Shown one piece after another: positions 37,669-46,715 of a stretch of 64,000 nucleotides of DNA. The stretch's first letter is position 1. Every line of letters begins with the position of its first letter. This DNA comes from an uncultured Mediterraneibacter sp. (lineage in GTDB: Bacteria; Bacillota; Clostridia; Lachnospirales; Lachnospiraceae), in contig NZ_CAKRGI010000004.1 of the NCBI RefSeq assembly GCF_934330165.1, positions 1 through 64,000 on the forward strand. Direction: 5' to 3'. The notes under the pieces are model-generated. The model had not been told where the DNA came from, searched no databases, and was given only the letters and a program-made list of their open reading frames with translations. The translations under genes and the position numbers were made by a program.

Positions 37669-38433
37669 ATGTTGACGCAGTTTTCAAGAACAGAACTTCT
37701 TCTCGGAAAAGAGGCGATGGACAGACTGGCAAATGCAAAGGTTGCGGTTTTTGGAATAGGCGGAGTAGGCGGTTATGTCTGTGAAGCACTGGTGAGGAGC
37801 GGAGTCGGAGCATTTGATCTGATCGATGATGATAAGGTCTGCCTGACGAACCTGAACCGTCAGATCATAGCGACAAGAAAGACAGTTGGAAAATACAAGA
37901 CGGATGTGATGAAAGAACGAATCCTGGAGATTAATCCAAAGGCAGAAGTGACGATGCACAAGTGTTTCTTTCTGCCAGAAAATGCCGGGGAGTTTCCGTT
38001 TGAAGAATATGACTATGTGGTTGATGCAGTGGACACTGTGACGGCAAAGATCGAACTGGTCATGAAGTGCAAAGAGAAAAATGTTCCGATCATCAGCAGT
38101 ATGGGAGCAGGAAATAAGCTGGATGCGAGTGCATTTTGTGTAGCAGATATTTACAAAACGAAAGTCTGCCCACTGGCGAAAGTGATGCGTAGGGAACTGA
38201 AAAAGCGTGGTGTGAAGAAGCTGAAAGTCGTTTACTCAGAGGAGCAGCCAACAAGACCGCTGGAGGATATGTCGATCAGCTGCCGGACGAACTGTATCTG
38301 CCCGCCGGGAGCGAAGCATAAGTGTACAGAGCGAAGAGATATTCCGGGAAGTGTGGCATTTGTACCGTCGGTTGCAGGACTGATCATTGCAGGTGAAGTG
38401 ATCAAAGATCTTGCACAGGTATCAAAAAAATAA
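37669..38433 (+). CDS. tcdA: tRNA threonylcarbamoyladenosine dehydratase
   Basis: A 254-residue E1-like (ThiF/MoeB/HesA) protein that cyclises t6A37 in tRNA in an ATP-dependent step. It has the nucleotide-binding GIGGVGGYVCEALVRSG loop, the DDDKVCLTNLNRQ segment with the conserved Asn and Arg, and C-terminal cysteines (CRTNCICPPGAKHKC). ATG at 37669 follows AAGGAG. Preceded by a consensus promoter, and followed after 28 nt by the TtcA-like gene, so two tRNA-modification genes likely share a transcript. Confidence 0.92.
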   Translation: MLTQFSRTELLLGKEAMDRLANAKVAVFGIGGVGGYVCEALVRSGVGAFDLIDDDKVCLTNLNRQIIATRKTVGKYKTDVMKERILEINPKAEVTMHKCFFLPENAGEFPFEEYDYVVDAVDTVTAKIELVMKCKEKNVPIISSMGAGNKLDASAFCVADIYKTKVCPLAKVMRRELKKRGVKKLKVVYSEEQPTRPLEDMSISCRTNCICPPGAKHKCTERRDIPGSVAFVPSVAGLIIAGEVIKDLAQVSKK

Positions 38434-38461
38434 GATACGGTTAAGAAGACAGGAGAAAGAG

Positions 38462-39607
38462 ATGAGTATTTCAATAGAAGAACTGAACAGTATGAATCCG
38501 GACAGTTATCAGATCATTGATATCAGAGATGAGGCGGAGATCGGTCACGGAGCGATTCCGGGAGCAGTTGCTGTGGCAACAGAGGAGATTGAAGGAAATG
38601 AGAAAATAGATTTCTCCAAAAAGCTGGTGATCTGCTGCAGCAGAGGAAAATATAGTGTAGATGTAGCAGAGGAACTGAATGAAAAGGGAATGGATGCCGA
38701 AAGCCTTGAAGGTGGATATATAGCCTGGCTGATCGACAATATGAAACAGAAAGAAGCTGCCGAAAAAGCTGGAGAAGGCAGTTTTGCAAAGGATGTAGAG
38801 CAGAGCCTGAGGAAGAAATTCCGCAAGAGTATCTGGTGCAAATTCACAAAAGCGATCAATGAATACGAACTGGTGAAGCCGGGAGATAAGATCGCAGTCT
38901 GTATTTCCGGTGGAAAAGATTCTATGCTGATGGCAAAGCTTTTTCAGGAGTTAAAGAGACATAATAAGTTTGACTTTGAAGTGAAATTTCTTGTCATGGA
39001 TCCGGGTTACAGTCCGGCAAACCGGCAGGTGATCGAGGAAAATGCGAAAAGACTGGAGATTCCGATCGAGATTTTTGAGTCGGATATATTTGAGTCTGTA
39101 TACAATGTGGAAAAATCTCCGTGTTATTTATGTGCAAGAATGAGGCGTGGTTATCTTTACAGCCATGCACAGAAAATGGGATGCAATAAGATCGCACTGG
39201 GACATCATTATGATGATGTGATCGAGACGATCCTGATGGGAATGCTTTATTCCGCACAGTTTCAGACGATGATGCCGAAGCTGCACAGTACAAATTTTGA
39301 GGGAATGGAACTGATCCGTCCATTGTATCTCGTCCGGGAAGATGCCATCAAGGCATGGAGAGATTATAATGATCTGCATTTCATTCAGTGTGCATGTAAA
39401 TTTACAGATACCTGTACGACATGTAATAATGAAGAAAATCAGTCCAAGAGGATGGAGACAAAAGAACTGATCGCAAGACTGAAAAAAGTGAATCCATATG
39501 TAGAGGGAAATATTTTCAAGAGTGTGGAGAACGTGAATCTGGATACGATCGTAGCGTATAAGCAAAAGGGAGTGAAACACCATTTCCTGGATGAATATGA
39601 TCGGTAG
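38462..39607 (+). CDS. Rhodanese-TtcA fusion (tRNA thiolation-like)
   Basis: A 381-residue fusion. Residues 1-95 are a rhodanese domain with active cysteine C59 in the loop CSRGKY. Residues 130-381 are a TtcA-type PP-loop ATPase: SGGKDS at 149-154, a CxxC pair C221/C224 and a C-terminal cysteine cluster (C310, C312, C318, C321). TtcA makes 2-thiocytidine at position 32 of tRNA with a 4Fe-4S cluster; a fused rhodanese would deliver persulfide sulfur. The target base here is inferred, not shown. GGAGAAAGAG precedes the ATG at 38462. Confidence 0.85.
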   Translation: MSISIEELNSMNPDSYQIIDIRDEAEIGHGAIPGAVAVATEEIEGNEKIDFSKKLVICCSRGKYSVDVAEELNEKGMDAESLEGGYIAWLIDNMKQKEAAEKAGEGSFAKDVEQSLRKKFRKSIWCKFTKAINEYELVKPGDKIAVCISGGKDSMLMAKLFQELKRHNKFDFEVKFLVMDPGYSPANRQVIEENAKRLEIPIEIFESDIFESVYNVEKSPCYLCARMRRGYLYSHAQKMGCNKIALGHHYDDVIETILMGMLYSAQFQTMMPKLHSTNFEGMELIRPLYLVREDAIKAWRDYNDLHFIQCACKFTDTCTTCNNEENQSKRMETKELIARLKKVNPYVEGNIFKSVENVNLDTIVAYKQKGVKHHFLDEYDR

Positions 39608-39740
39608 AAATACGAGGAAAAAATGGCATTAAATATAATTTTAATATCTGTACGTGTAAAAGTTTTAGCATTTTAGCCATTAAAAATTTGCTTAATACAA
39701 AGAGGGAAGGAACTGCAAAAAAAGTATTTAATAAGAAATT

Positions 39741-41024
39741 TTATTTTCTCTTCCCCTCCCCCTCCAACAGCCATTTCCAGACAGGAACAACCTCAATTTC
39801 GATACCATCACAATTCAAAGTGGCTTCCTCACTATTGGTTATAAGAATACATTTTGAATCAGGTATGAAATTATTTAACTTAACAAATGACCGGGTTTCG
39901 CGTTCTTTGGTATCGATATTATCAAGAACCTGCATACTGACCTGGATCGCAAGTTTTTCTGATGGAACGTAGAAGTCTATTTCGACATTATTTTCAAAGA
40001 AATATACATTTTCAGTACCGTAACGTCTGATCAGTTCGATGGCGACAAGATTTTCCAGTTGGGCAGACTTACAGTCCAGCAGGACGAGTCCAGGGAGACC
40101 GGTATCCATAAAATAGTATTTGGGAGAAGTTTCTTTTTCTACCAGTTTTGCAGCATAATTTTGCAGAGTAAAAAGCAGATAAGAATCAGTCATATATCCC
40201 ACATAATTAATCACAGTCTGTTTGGCAATCGAAGTTCCGGTACTTTTTAAGATGTTCGTCAGCCTGTTAAAAGACAGAGGTTTTGTAATGGATTCAGCGA
40301 TCTTCTTTAGAATGAGTCTCACAGCAAAGTCATTGGTAATTTTATTTCTTGTGATAATGTCTCCAAGGTATACAGTCTGATAGATGCTGTTCAAAAAAGT
40401 TCTTTTATTTCTGATTTCGACTAATTCAGGGAAAGCCCCATAAGTTACATATTCATTATATCGGTTCAGGACGTCAGCCCGGTCTTTGGTACTGATTACA
40501 TCCAGGTAATTCTTTTCCATATGATTTGCAATGAGGTATTCGGAAAAAGAATATGGATAGACATTCAGGATTACAAATCGTCCACCTAAAGTAGAAGCTA
40601 TCTCGCTGCTAAGCATCTTACTGTTGCTTCCGGTAATATTAATTCGATATTTCATGTCTGCAATTCTGCGGACAAACTTTTCCCATCCATTGATATTCTG
40701 AATTTCGTCAAGAAACAGATAAGGCTTTGTATCTGTCCCGGAAATTTCCAGTCCGATTTCTAAAATGGTATTCAGATCATCTGCTGTCATTTCCAGAAGA
40801 CGTTCATCTTCAAAGTTCACGTAAACAATTTGGGACAATGGAACACCATTTGCTTCCAACCGTTTTATCTGTTGATACATCATATAAGATTTCCCGGTTC
40901 TCCGGATACCGACAAAGCAATAGTTTACATTATCTTCCAGTGAATAGTGTCTTGGTATCATAGGATTGTTGAGATAAATTTCTTTTTGATCGATCATGAT
41001 CTGCTTCAGGGTATCTCTGTTCAT
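39741..41024 (-). CDS. AAA ATPase of the DUF4143 group
   Basis: A 427-residue ATP-binding protein with Walker A GIRRTGKS, a Walker B in KPYLFLDEIQNI, and a C-terminal DUF4143-like nuclease-fold region (YYFMDTGLPGLVLLD... ENLVAIELIRRYG...NNVEIDFYVPSEKLAIQV). Such proteins are common in gut bacteria and have no settled function. The ATG at 41024 is preceded on the minus strand by GGAGGTG. Its promoter region holds three 33-bp periodic operator-like units. GC content is lower than in the flanking housekeeping genes, which fits an accessory gene. Confidence 0.85.
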   Translation of the reverse strand: MNRDTLKQIMIDQKEIYLNNPMIPRHYSLEDNVNYCFVGIRRTGKSYMMYQQIKRLEANGVPLSQIVYVNFEDERLLEMTADDLNTILEIGLEISGTDTKPYLFLDEIQNINGWEKFVRRIADMKYRINITGSNSKMLSSEIASTLGGRFVILNVYPYSFSEYLIANHMEKNYLDVISTKDRADVLNRYNEYVTYGAFPELVEIRNKRTFLNSIYQTVYLGDIITRNKITNDFAVRLILKKIAESITKPLSFNRLTNILKSTGTSIAKQTVINYVGYMTDSYLLFTLQNYAAKLVEKETSPKYYFMDTGLPGLVLLDCKSAQLENLVAIELIRRYGTENVYFFENNVEIDFYVPSEKLAIQVSMQVLDNIDTKERETRSFVKLNNFIPDSKCILITNSEEATLNCDGIEIEVVPVWKWLLEGEGKRK

Positions 41025-41079
41025 AATATTGTCACCTCCATCATATAAGACCATTATATATTAAATTATTTTCCTCCAC

Positions 41080-41160
41080 AAGACAAATTATTATAAATAG
41101 TGTCTTATTCACAAGACACTATTAGAATATAATTGTCTATCAAGAAAGACAATTATAAAT
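41080..41160. promoter_or_regulatory. 33-bp periodic operator-like array
   Basis: AAGACA occurs at 41080, 41113 and 41146, exactly 33 bp apart. Its reverse complement TGTCTT or TGTCTA occurs at 41101 and 41134, also 33 bp apart. Together these form two strong inverted repeats (AATAGTGTCTT / AAGACACTATT and ATAATTGTCT / AGACAATTAT). On the minus strand TTGTCT at 41079-41084 with TAATAT 17 bp downstream would be the ATPase promoter, so the first unit overlaps its -35 box. Confidence 0.6.
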
Positions 41161-41300
41161 AATATATACAAGTATAGTCAAAATTATTCCTGTCTGCTTT
41201 CCTGTAATATTTTAAAAACAGAAAACTATTTAAAATCGAAAAATTATTAGCTCCACTTATCAATATAACCAAGAAAATATAATTAACGAACTTATTTACA
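41161..41300. other. AT-rich spacer
   Basis: No frame or stable structure seen. A TATAAT near 41277 may be a -10 box for the downstream leader, but no good -35 pairs with it. Confidence 0.35.
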
Positions 41301-41365
41301 AGAGCCGGAAATATGCTTATTATCTACATTGTAGGTTATGATCTTCAGGGATCATTGCCGGCTCT
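41301..41365 (+). ncRNA. Predicted three-way-junction RNA upstream of ade
   Basis: AGAGCCGG (41301-41308) pairs perfectly with CCGGCTCT (41358-41365). Inside are two hairpins: CTAC-ATT-GTAG and ATGATC-TTCAGG-GATCAT. The shape recalls a purine riboswitch, but its conserved junction bases (TTTCTAC and GATATGG) are absent on both strands, so I do not call it one. Confidence 0.4.
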
Positions 41366-41393
41366 AATTATATAAAGTTGAAAATTCTTCAAA

Positions 41394-41526
41394 GATGCAT
41401 TGCAGGACGGGAAACCTGTTCAGCCGATTCTTCGGCCAATGTATCTTTTTTATTTACGTGAGCAGCGGGTCAGAGTCTGTGGATGAGCAGGATCCGGACA
41501 ACTGCCACAGTAACCTGGGAAGCTCG
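41394..41526 (+). ncRNA. Unassigned structured leader of the ade operon
   Basis: First part 41394-41451: GATGCATTG pairs with CAATGTATC around two hairpins (CAGG/CCTG and GCCG/CGGC) and is followed by TTTTTT, which makes it a terminator-like three-way junction. Second part 41457-41526: nested helices GAGC/GCTC, GGGT/ACCT, CTGTGG/CCACAG separated by purine-rich internal loops (GGGAA, CAGAGT). The ade ribosome site follows at about 41559. The layout of a terminator then a structured element before a purine-salvage operon suggests regulation. It matches no riboswitch class I can recall. Confidence 0.45.
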
Positions 41527-41571
41527 TAAAGCGTGTTTCTCGTATTTTCAAAAGTATAAGGAGGTCCCGGT

Positions 41572-43353
41572 ATGGAAAGGACAAAAGAGACACTGAAAGA
41601 ACTGATTCGTGCAGGCCGTGCAAAAGTTCCGGCTCACAAAGTGATCAAAGGCGGACAGCTGGTAAATGTAATGTCAAGCGAGATCTATCCTGCAGATGTT
41701 GCAGTATATAATGATATGATCGTAGCAGTGGGTGATGTAGAAGACTACATTGGACCAGAGACAGAGATCATTGATGCTGCAGGATATTATCTGACACCGG
41801 GTATGATCGACGGACATATCCACAGCGAGTGCAGCAAGATGAGTATTACAAGTTATGCAAAGGCAGTTGTACCAAGAGGAACAACCAGCATGATCTCAGG
41901 ACTGGATGAGTATATTTCCGTTTCAGGTCTGGAAGGTCTTCAGGAAGTACTTGCTGAGATGAAGCAGAGTCCGCTGAAAGTGTTCTGGGGTGCTCCTTAT
42001 AAGACACCATATACAATCCCGAAATCAACCGTTGCATTTAACTTCACAGAAGAAGTTCACAAAGAAGTACAGAAATGGCCGGAGTGCTATGGAGTATGGG
42101 AAACGGTACGTGAGTTCCTGCAGGAGGAAGATGAAGATACACTTGGAGCAATCGTAGAAGCTTCTAAGAACCGCCTTCCGGTCTTTGGATGTGCACCAAT
42201 GGCAGTAGGCAATGACCTGAACGGTTATCTTTGTGGCGGTGTTCGCCTTGACCATGAGAGCTACACACATGAAGAAGTAGTAGAGAAAATGAGAAAAGGA
42301 ATGCACATGCTGATCCGTGAGTCATGTGTAACACATTTCCTTGAGGAAAATATCAAAGCTGTGACAGAAGTGAACCCGGCTTTCGCAAGAAGAGTCAGCT
42401 TCTGTACAGATGACGTAACCGCAACCGATATCCTTGAAAAAGGACATCTTGACAATGTAGTACGTCTTGCGATCAAGGCAGGTGTTGAGCCGATGACAGC
42501 CATTCAGATGGCAACGATCAACAGTGCTGAGGCTTACCGCATCGATCATCTGATCGGTTCTATCTGTCCTGGAAGAATCGCAGATATCCTGTTCGTAAAG
42601 AGCATTGAAGAATTTGAAGTATGCAAAGTCATGACAAATGGTAAGATGGTAGCAGAAGACCACAAGCTGACTTATGACCTGAAAGCACCGGAAAGAAGCA
42701 GCGTATTAAAAGGTGCATTAAAGTGTAAGCTTACGACAAAGGAAGATTTTGAATATAAGACAAGCATTCAGAACGGAGAGGCAGATGTCCTTGCAATGGA
42801 TGTCAAAGGACCATTTGTCCGCAAGAGAAGAGATGTTGTTCTCCAGGTAAAAGACGGTATCGTACAGCCAGACCCGGAACAGGATGTTGCAATGGTATCC
42901 GTACTGGAGCGTTTCGGAAGAAATGGAAATAAATCCCTTGCATTCTGTTCAGGCTGGAAACTGAAAAAAGGAGCAATGGCTTCTTCAGCAGCACCGGATG
43001 ATAACAACCTGGTTGTCATGGGAGTCAGTGCAGAAGATATGTCTATCGCAGCAAATTATGTGATCGAGCAGGGCGGCGGACAGGTTGTTGTTGCAGATGG
43101 CGAGATCGTAGAGTTCCTTCCGCTTCCGGTTGGAGGAATCGTAAGTGATGCTGAACCGGAGGAAATCAAGGCACAGGAAGAAAAGATCGATCAGGCAGCA
43201 AGAAGCCTTGGTTCAGATCTGCCGAATCCGATGATGTATATGTTCTTCCTGCCGATCACAGCAATCCCGGATTATGCGATCACAGATGTAGGACCGGTTG
43301 ATTATGTAAATCTGACAACGTTTGAGCCGGTACTTGCAGTACGTGAAAAGTAA
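41572..43353 (+). CDS. Adenine-deaminase-family amidohydrolase, divergent copy
   Basis: A 593-residue protein with the full adenine deaminase layout: HIH at 82-84, E177 in GVWE, LDHESYT, CTDD and GHLDN, and the C-terminal Ade domain. Compared with the next gene and with canonical enzymes, the DPHE motif reads LDEY (111-114) and the strand-5 histidine of DGHGPG is C207 (FGCAP). At least one predicted metal ligand is therefore lost. It may act on another substrate or be regulatory. AAGGAGG precedes the ATG. Confidence 0.85.
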   Translation: MERTKETLKELIRAGRAKVPAHKVIKGGQLVNVMSSEIYPADVAVYNDMIVAVGDVEDYIGPETEIIDAAGYYLTPGMIDGHIHSECSKMSITSYAKAVVPRGTTSMISGLDEYISVSGLEGLQEVLAEMKQSPLKVFWGAPYKTPYTIPKSTVAFNFTEEVHKEVQKWPECYGVWETVREFLQEEDEDTLGAIVEASKNRLPVFGCAPMAVGNDLNGYLCGGVRLDHESYTHEEVVEKMRKGMHMLIRESCVTHFLEENIKAVTEVNPAFARRVSFCTDDVTATDILEKGHLDNVVRLAIKAGVEPMTAIQMATINSAEAYRIDHLIGSICPGRIADILFVKSIEEFEVCKVMTNGKMVAEDHKLTYDLKAPERSSVLKGALKCKLTTKEDFEYKTSIQNGEADVLAMDVKGPFVRKRRDVVLQVKDGIVQPDPEQDVAMVSVLERFGRNGNKSLAFCSGWKLKKGAMASSAAPDDNNLVVMGVSAEDMSIAANYVIEQGGGQVVVADGEIVEFLPLPVGGIVSDAEPEEIKAQEEKIDQAARSLGSDLPNPMMYMFFLPITAIPDYAITDVGPVDYVNLTTFEPVLAVREK

Positions 43354-43433
43354 TTATAATAATGAAGTCCTGACCGGATGTAGGAGCATCCGGGAGGGCA
43401 AATAAAAAGAGAGATGGAGGAGACTGTTTAATT

Positions 43434-45179
43434 ATGAAAGATGCAGCAACAATGAAAGCAGAATTAAAAAAACTGATCGACACGGCAGCAGGAAGAATCC
43501 CGGCTGACCTTGTTATCAAGAACTGTAAGGTCGTAAATGTATTTTCCGGCAAGATCCAGGAAGGTGATATTGCATTCTCAGGGGATCAGATCGCAGGAAT
43601 CGGGGCGTACGAAGGAAAAGAAGTGATCGATGCAGAGGGAAGATATGCTGCACCGGGATTTATTGACAGCCATATCCATATCGAATCTTCTTATGTATGT
43701 CCGGAGGAGATCGGACGTCTCCTTGTACCGCATGGTGGAACAACGATCATGGCAGACCCACATGAGATCGTAAATGTATGTGGAATTGCAGGTCTGGATT
43801 ATATGATGAAGGCAGCCGAGAATACAGTGCTGGATGTGAAGTATGAATTACCATCCTGTGTACCGGCAACTCCGTGGGAGCATTCGGGAGCAGTCATTGA
43901 TGCAGAGGCAATGAAAGAGCCTATTACAAGAGAAGGAATCGCAGGACTCGGTGAATTTATGAATTTCCCGGGTGTGATCAATGCCGCAGACAGTGATCTT
44001 GATAAGATCATCGTAGCAAAGGAAGAGGGAAAATTTATTGACGGACACGGACCTGGAATTGCAGGAAAAGATCTGAATGCTTATGCAGCCGCAAGAATTG
44101 CAGCAGATCATGAGTGTTCTACGGTTGAAGAGATGAATGACCGTCTGGAACGTGGTATGTATATCCTGCTTCGTCAGGGTTCTGCCTGCCATAATCTCCG
44201 TACACTGATCCAGGGTGTGACACCTGAGAACAGCAGAAGATGTCTGCTCTGCTCCGATGACCGTCAGCCGAAGACGATCCTTCATGAAGGACATCTTGAC
44301 AATCATCTGCGTATCTGTGTAGAAGAAGGTCTGGATGCAGTGACAGCGATCCGTATGGCAACGCTGAATGCAGCAGAGTGCTTTGACTTGAAAGACAGAG
44401 GAGCCATTGCACCGGGATATCGTGCAGATGTAGTTCTTCTGGATGATCTGAAAGATTTCCATGTGAACCGTGTATTTATCCAGGGTGCATTGGTTGCAGA
44501 GGAAGGAAAATATCTCCCGGAGATCAAACGTTATGATATTTCCACAGTAAAGGGAAGTGTGATCGTAAAAGATTTCTCAGCAGAGAAATTTAAAATGCAT
44601 TTAAAATCCAATAAAGTGAATGTTATCAAGATCCTTCCGGGTGGTGTAGTAACTGCCAAAGATACAGCAGAGATCCAACTGGATGAGAAGGGTGAATTTG
44701 TAAGAAATCCGGAAGAAGATATTGTAAAGGTAGCTGTAGTGGAAAGACACCAGGGAACAGGAAATGTAGCCTGCGGATTCCTGAAAGGTTATGGAATTAA
44801 AGCCGGAGCAGTTGCCCTGTCTATTGCTCATGATTCTCACAACATTATTGTTGTCGGAGTCAGTGATGAAGAGATGGAGTTTGCAGTGAACAGTCTGATC
44901 GCCCAGGAGGGTGGAATGGTTCTTGTAAAAGAAGGCAAAGTGATCGAAAGTATGCCAATGCCGATCGCAGGTCTGATGAGCGACCAGAGCGGAGAATGGG
45001 TCGATGAAAAGCTGACAGCGATCCATGCAAAAGCATATGAAGAGCTTGGGATCGCCGGAGATGTAGAGCCGGTTATGACTCTTTGCTTTATGTCTCTTGC
45101 AGTAATCCCGGAAGTAAAACTGACAGATATGGGATTATTTGACGTAACAACATTCTCATTTATACCGGTTGAAGCATAA
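43434..45179 (+). CDS. ade: Adenine deaminase
   Basis: A 581-residue enzyme converting adenine to hypoxanthine and ammonia. Canonical motifs are all present: H80 and H82 (HIHIESS), DPHE at 108-111, E174 (GLGEFMN), H205 (DGHGPGIAGKDLNAY), CSDDR, and the C-terminal domain with GGVV and HDSHN. It lies 80 nt after its paralog with GGAGGAG upstream, and is followed by the nucleoside transporter genes. This supports purine salvage from imported nucleosides or bases. Confidence 0.92.
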   Translation: MKDAATMKAELKKLIDTAAGRIPADLVIKNCKVVNVFSGKIQEGDIAFSGDQIAGIGAYEGKEVIDAEGRYAAPGFIDSHIHIESSYVCPEEIGRLLVPHGGTTIMADPHEIVNVCGIAGLDYMMKAAENTVLDVKYELPSCVPATPWEHSGAVIDAEAMKEPITREGIAGLGEFMNFPGVINAADSDLDKIIVAKEEGKFIDGHGPGIAGKDLNAYAAARIAADHECSTVEEMNDRLERGMYILLRQGSACHNLRTLIQGVTPENSRRCLLCSDDRQPKTILHEGHLDNHLRICVEEGLDAVTAIRMATLNAAECFDLKDRGAIAPGYRADVVLLDDLKDFHVNRVFIQGALVAEEGKYLPEIKRYDISTVKGSVIVKDFSAEKFKMHLKSNKVNVIKILPGGVVTAKDTAEIQLDEKGEFVRNPEEDIVKVAVVERHQGTGNVACGFLKGYGIKAGAVALSIAHDSHNIIVVGVSDEEMEFAVNSLIAQEGGMVLVKEGKVIESMPMPIAGLMSDQSGEWVDEKLTAIHAKAYEELGIAGDVEPVMTLCFMSLAVIPEVKLTDMGLFDVTTFSFIPVEA

Positions 45180-45197
45180 GCATTGGAGAAAGAACAA

Positions 45198-46715
45198 ATG
45201 AAAGAACCTATTCTTGAAATGCGTGGGATCACAAAGAAATTCGGAAGTGTGACCGCCAACAAAGATGTAGATCTGACACTGTATCCCGGGGAGATTCATG
45301 CACTCCTCGGGGAAAATGGTGCAGGTAAAAGTACCCTGATGAATATTTTGAATGGAATCTACAAGCCGAACCACGGGAAAATCTATTATAAAGGCAAGAA
45401 AGTTTCCATTCGTTCACCGAGGCATGCAGTCGATATGGGAATCGGAATGGTACATCAGCATTTCCGCCTGATCCCGACTCTGACGGCAGCGGAAAATGTA
45501 TTTCTGTACATGCCGGACTGTAAGCTGATCCTCAATAAAAAAGAAATGGAAGAACAGATCGGAAAATGGTCTTCGGAGTTTCATCTGAATGTAGACCCGT
45601 CTGCATTGATCTGGCAGTTGTCTGTCGGAGAGCAGCAGAGAGTTGAAATCGTCAAACTGCTCTGTCGTGGGGCAGAGATCCTGATTCTTGATGAGCCGTC
45701 CGCAGTTCTGACCGCACAGGAAGCAAAGGAAATGTTCCATGTGCTGCGCCGGATGGCAGACAGCGGAAAGAGCGTAGTGGTTATTTCCCATAAAATGAAT
45801 GAGGTTATGGAATTTGCTGACCGCATCACTGTATTAAAAGGCGGTGAGGTGGAAGATACCATGCCGGCATCAGAAGCGACTGTAGAACGCCTGACAAAAG
45901 CAGTTGTAGGGGAACGTGAATTAAAGCCACATAAGAATGAGGGTGGCACATGCAGAGAAGAAGTTGTACTGAAGCTGGAAGATCTGTCTGTTAAAAATGA
46001 CAGAGATCTGATGGCGATCAAAAATGTGTCACTGGATATCCATGCAGGAGAAATCCTTGGAATCGCCGGGGTTGCAGGAAATGGTCAGAAAGAACTGGCA
46101 GAGGCTGTTGCCGGACTGAGAAAAGTAGTAGGTGGAACCATCACCATCAATGGGGAAGATGTGACAACGCAGGGTGCAAAAGCACGCGTGAAGAAAAGAG
46201 TAGGCTTCATTCCGGAAGACAGACTGAGCATGGGGCTGGTTCCGGGAATGAATATGGAAGAAAACCGTATTCTGAAAGAATTTGACCTGCCGAAATTCAG
46301 CAGACATCATATTTTAAAGAAAAAAGTGATCCACGATACCGTACAGGAAGAAATTAAGCGGTACGATATCAAGACTGCCGGAGATAAAAGCCCGGTGTCC
46401 CTGATGTCAGGAGGAAATCAGCAGAAGCTGTTAGTTGCGAGAGAAATCGGAGGAGATCCGGTTCTTCTGATCGCGGTCTATCCGTCAAGAGGACTGGATA
46501 TCGGTGCGGCAGAAGCCATTCATGAGATTCTTCTGGAACAGTGCCGGAAAGGGGTTGCCGTGCTTCTTATTTCAGAGGAACTGGATGAACTGTTTCAGAT
46601 GTCAGACCGGATCGGAGTACTTTGTTCCGGTGAGATGATGGCAGTTATCGACCGCAAAGAAGCAGATTACGATACGATAGGAAGGCTGATGTCAGGTGAA
46701 CACTATGAGAAATAA
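45198..46715 (+). CDS. Nucleoside-type ABC transporter, duplicated ATPase
   Basis: A 505-residue ATP-binding protein with two ABC domains, as in RbsA and NupO-type importers. The first has Walker A GENGAGKST and signature LSVGEQQRVEI; the second has a degenerate P-loop GVAGNGQKE and the signature LMSGGNQQKLLVAREI. ATG at 45198 is 7 nt after GGAGAAAG; the TTG at 45183 is unlikely. The permease gene overlaps its end by 11 nt. With the adjacent BMP-family lipoprotein this makes a purine nucleoside import system. Confidence 0.9.
   Translation: MKEPILEMRGITKKFGSVTANKDVDLTLYPGEIHALLGENGAGKSTLMNILNGIYKPNHGKIYYKGKKVSIRSPRHAVDMGIGMVHQHFRLIPTLTAAENVFLYMPDCKLILNKKEMEEQIGKWSSEFHLNVDPSALIWQLSVGEQQRVEIVKLLCRGAEILILDEPSAVLTAQEAKEMFHVLRRMADSGKSVVVISHKMNEVMEFADRITVLKGGEVEDTMPASEATVERLTKAVVGERELKPHKNEGGTCREEVVLKLEDLSVKNDRDLMAIKNVSLDIHAGEILGIAGVAGNGQKELAEAVAGLRKVVGGTITINGEDVTTQGAKARVKKRVGFIPEDRLSMGLVPGMNMEENRILKEFDLPKFSRHHILKKKVIHDTVQEEIKRYDIKTAGDKSPVSLMSGGNQQKLLVAREIGGDPVLLIAVYPSRGLDIGAAEAIHEILLEQCRKGVAVLLISEELDELFQMSDRIGVLCSGEMMAVIDRKEADYDTIGRLMSGEHYEK

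Noticed and set aside
39741..41160. Toxin-antitoxin or defence system around the DUF4143 ATPase
   Set aside because: No partner gene is present, and DUF4143 ATPases have no established toxin or defence role.
41301..41526. Purine, cobalamin, ZTP or PRPP riboswitch upstream of ade
   Set aside because: The defining conserved bases of each class could not be found on either strand. Only isolated resemblances (GCCACAG, CCTGGGAAG) were seen, which are too weak for a call.
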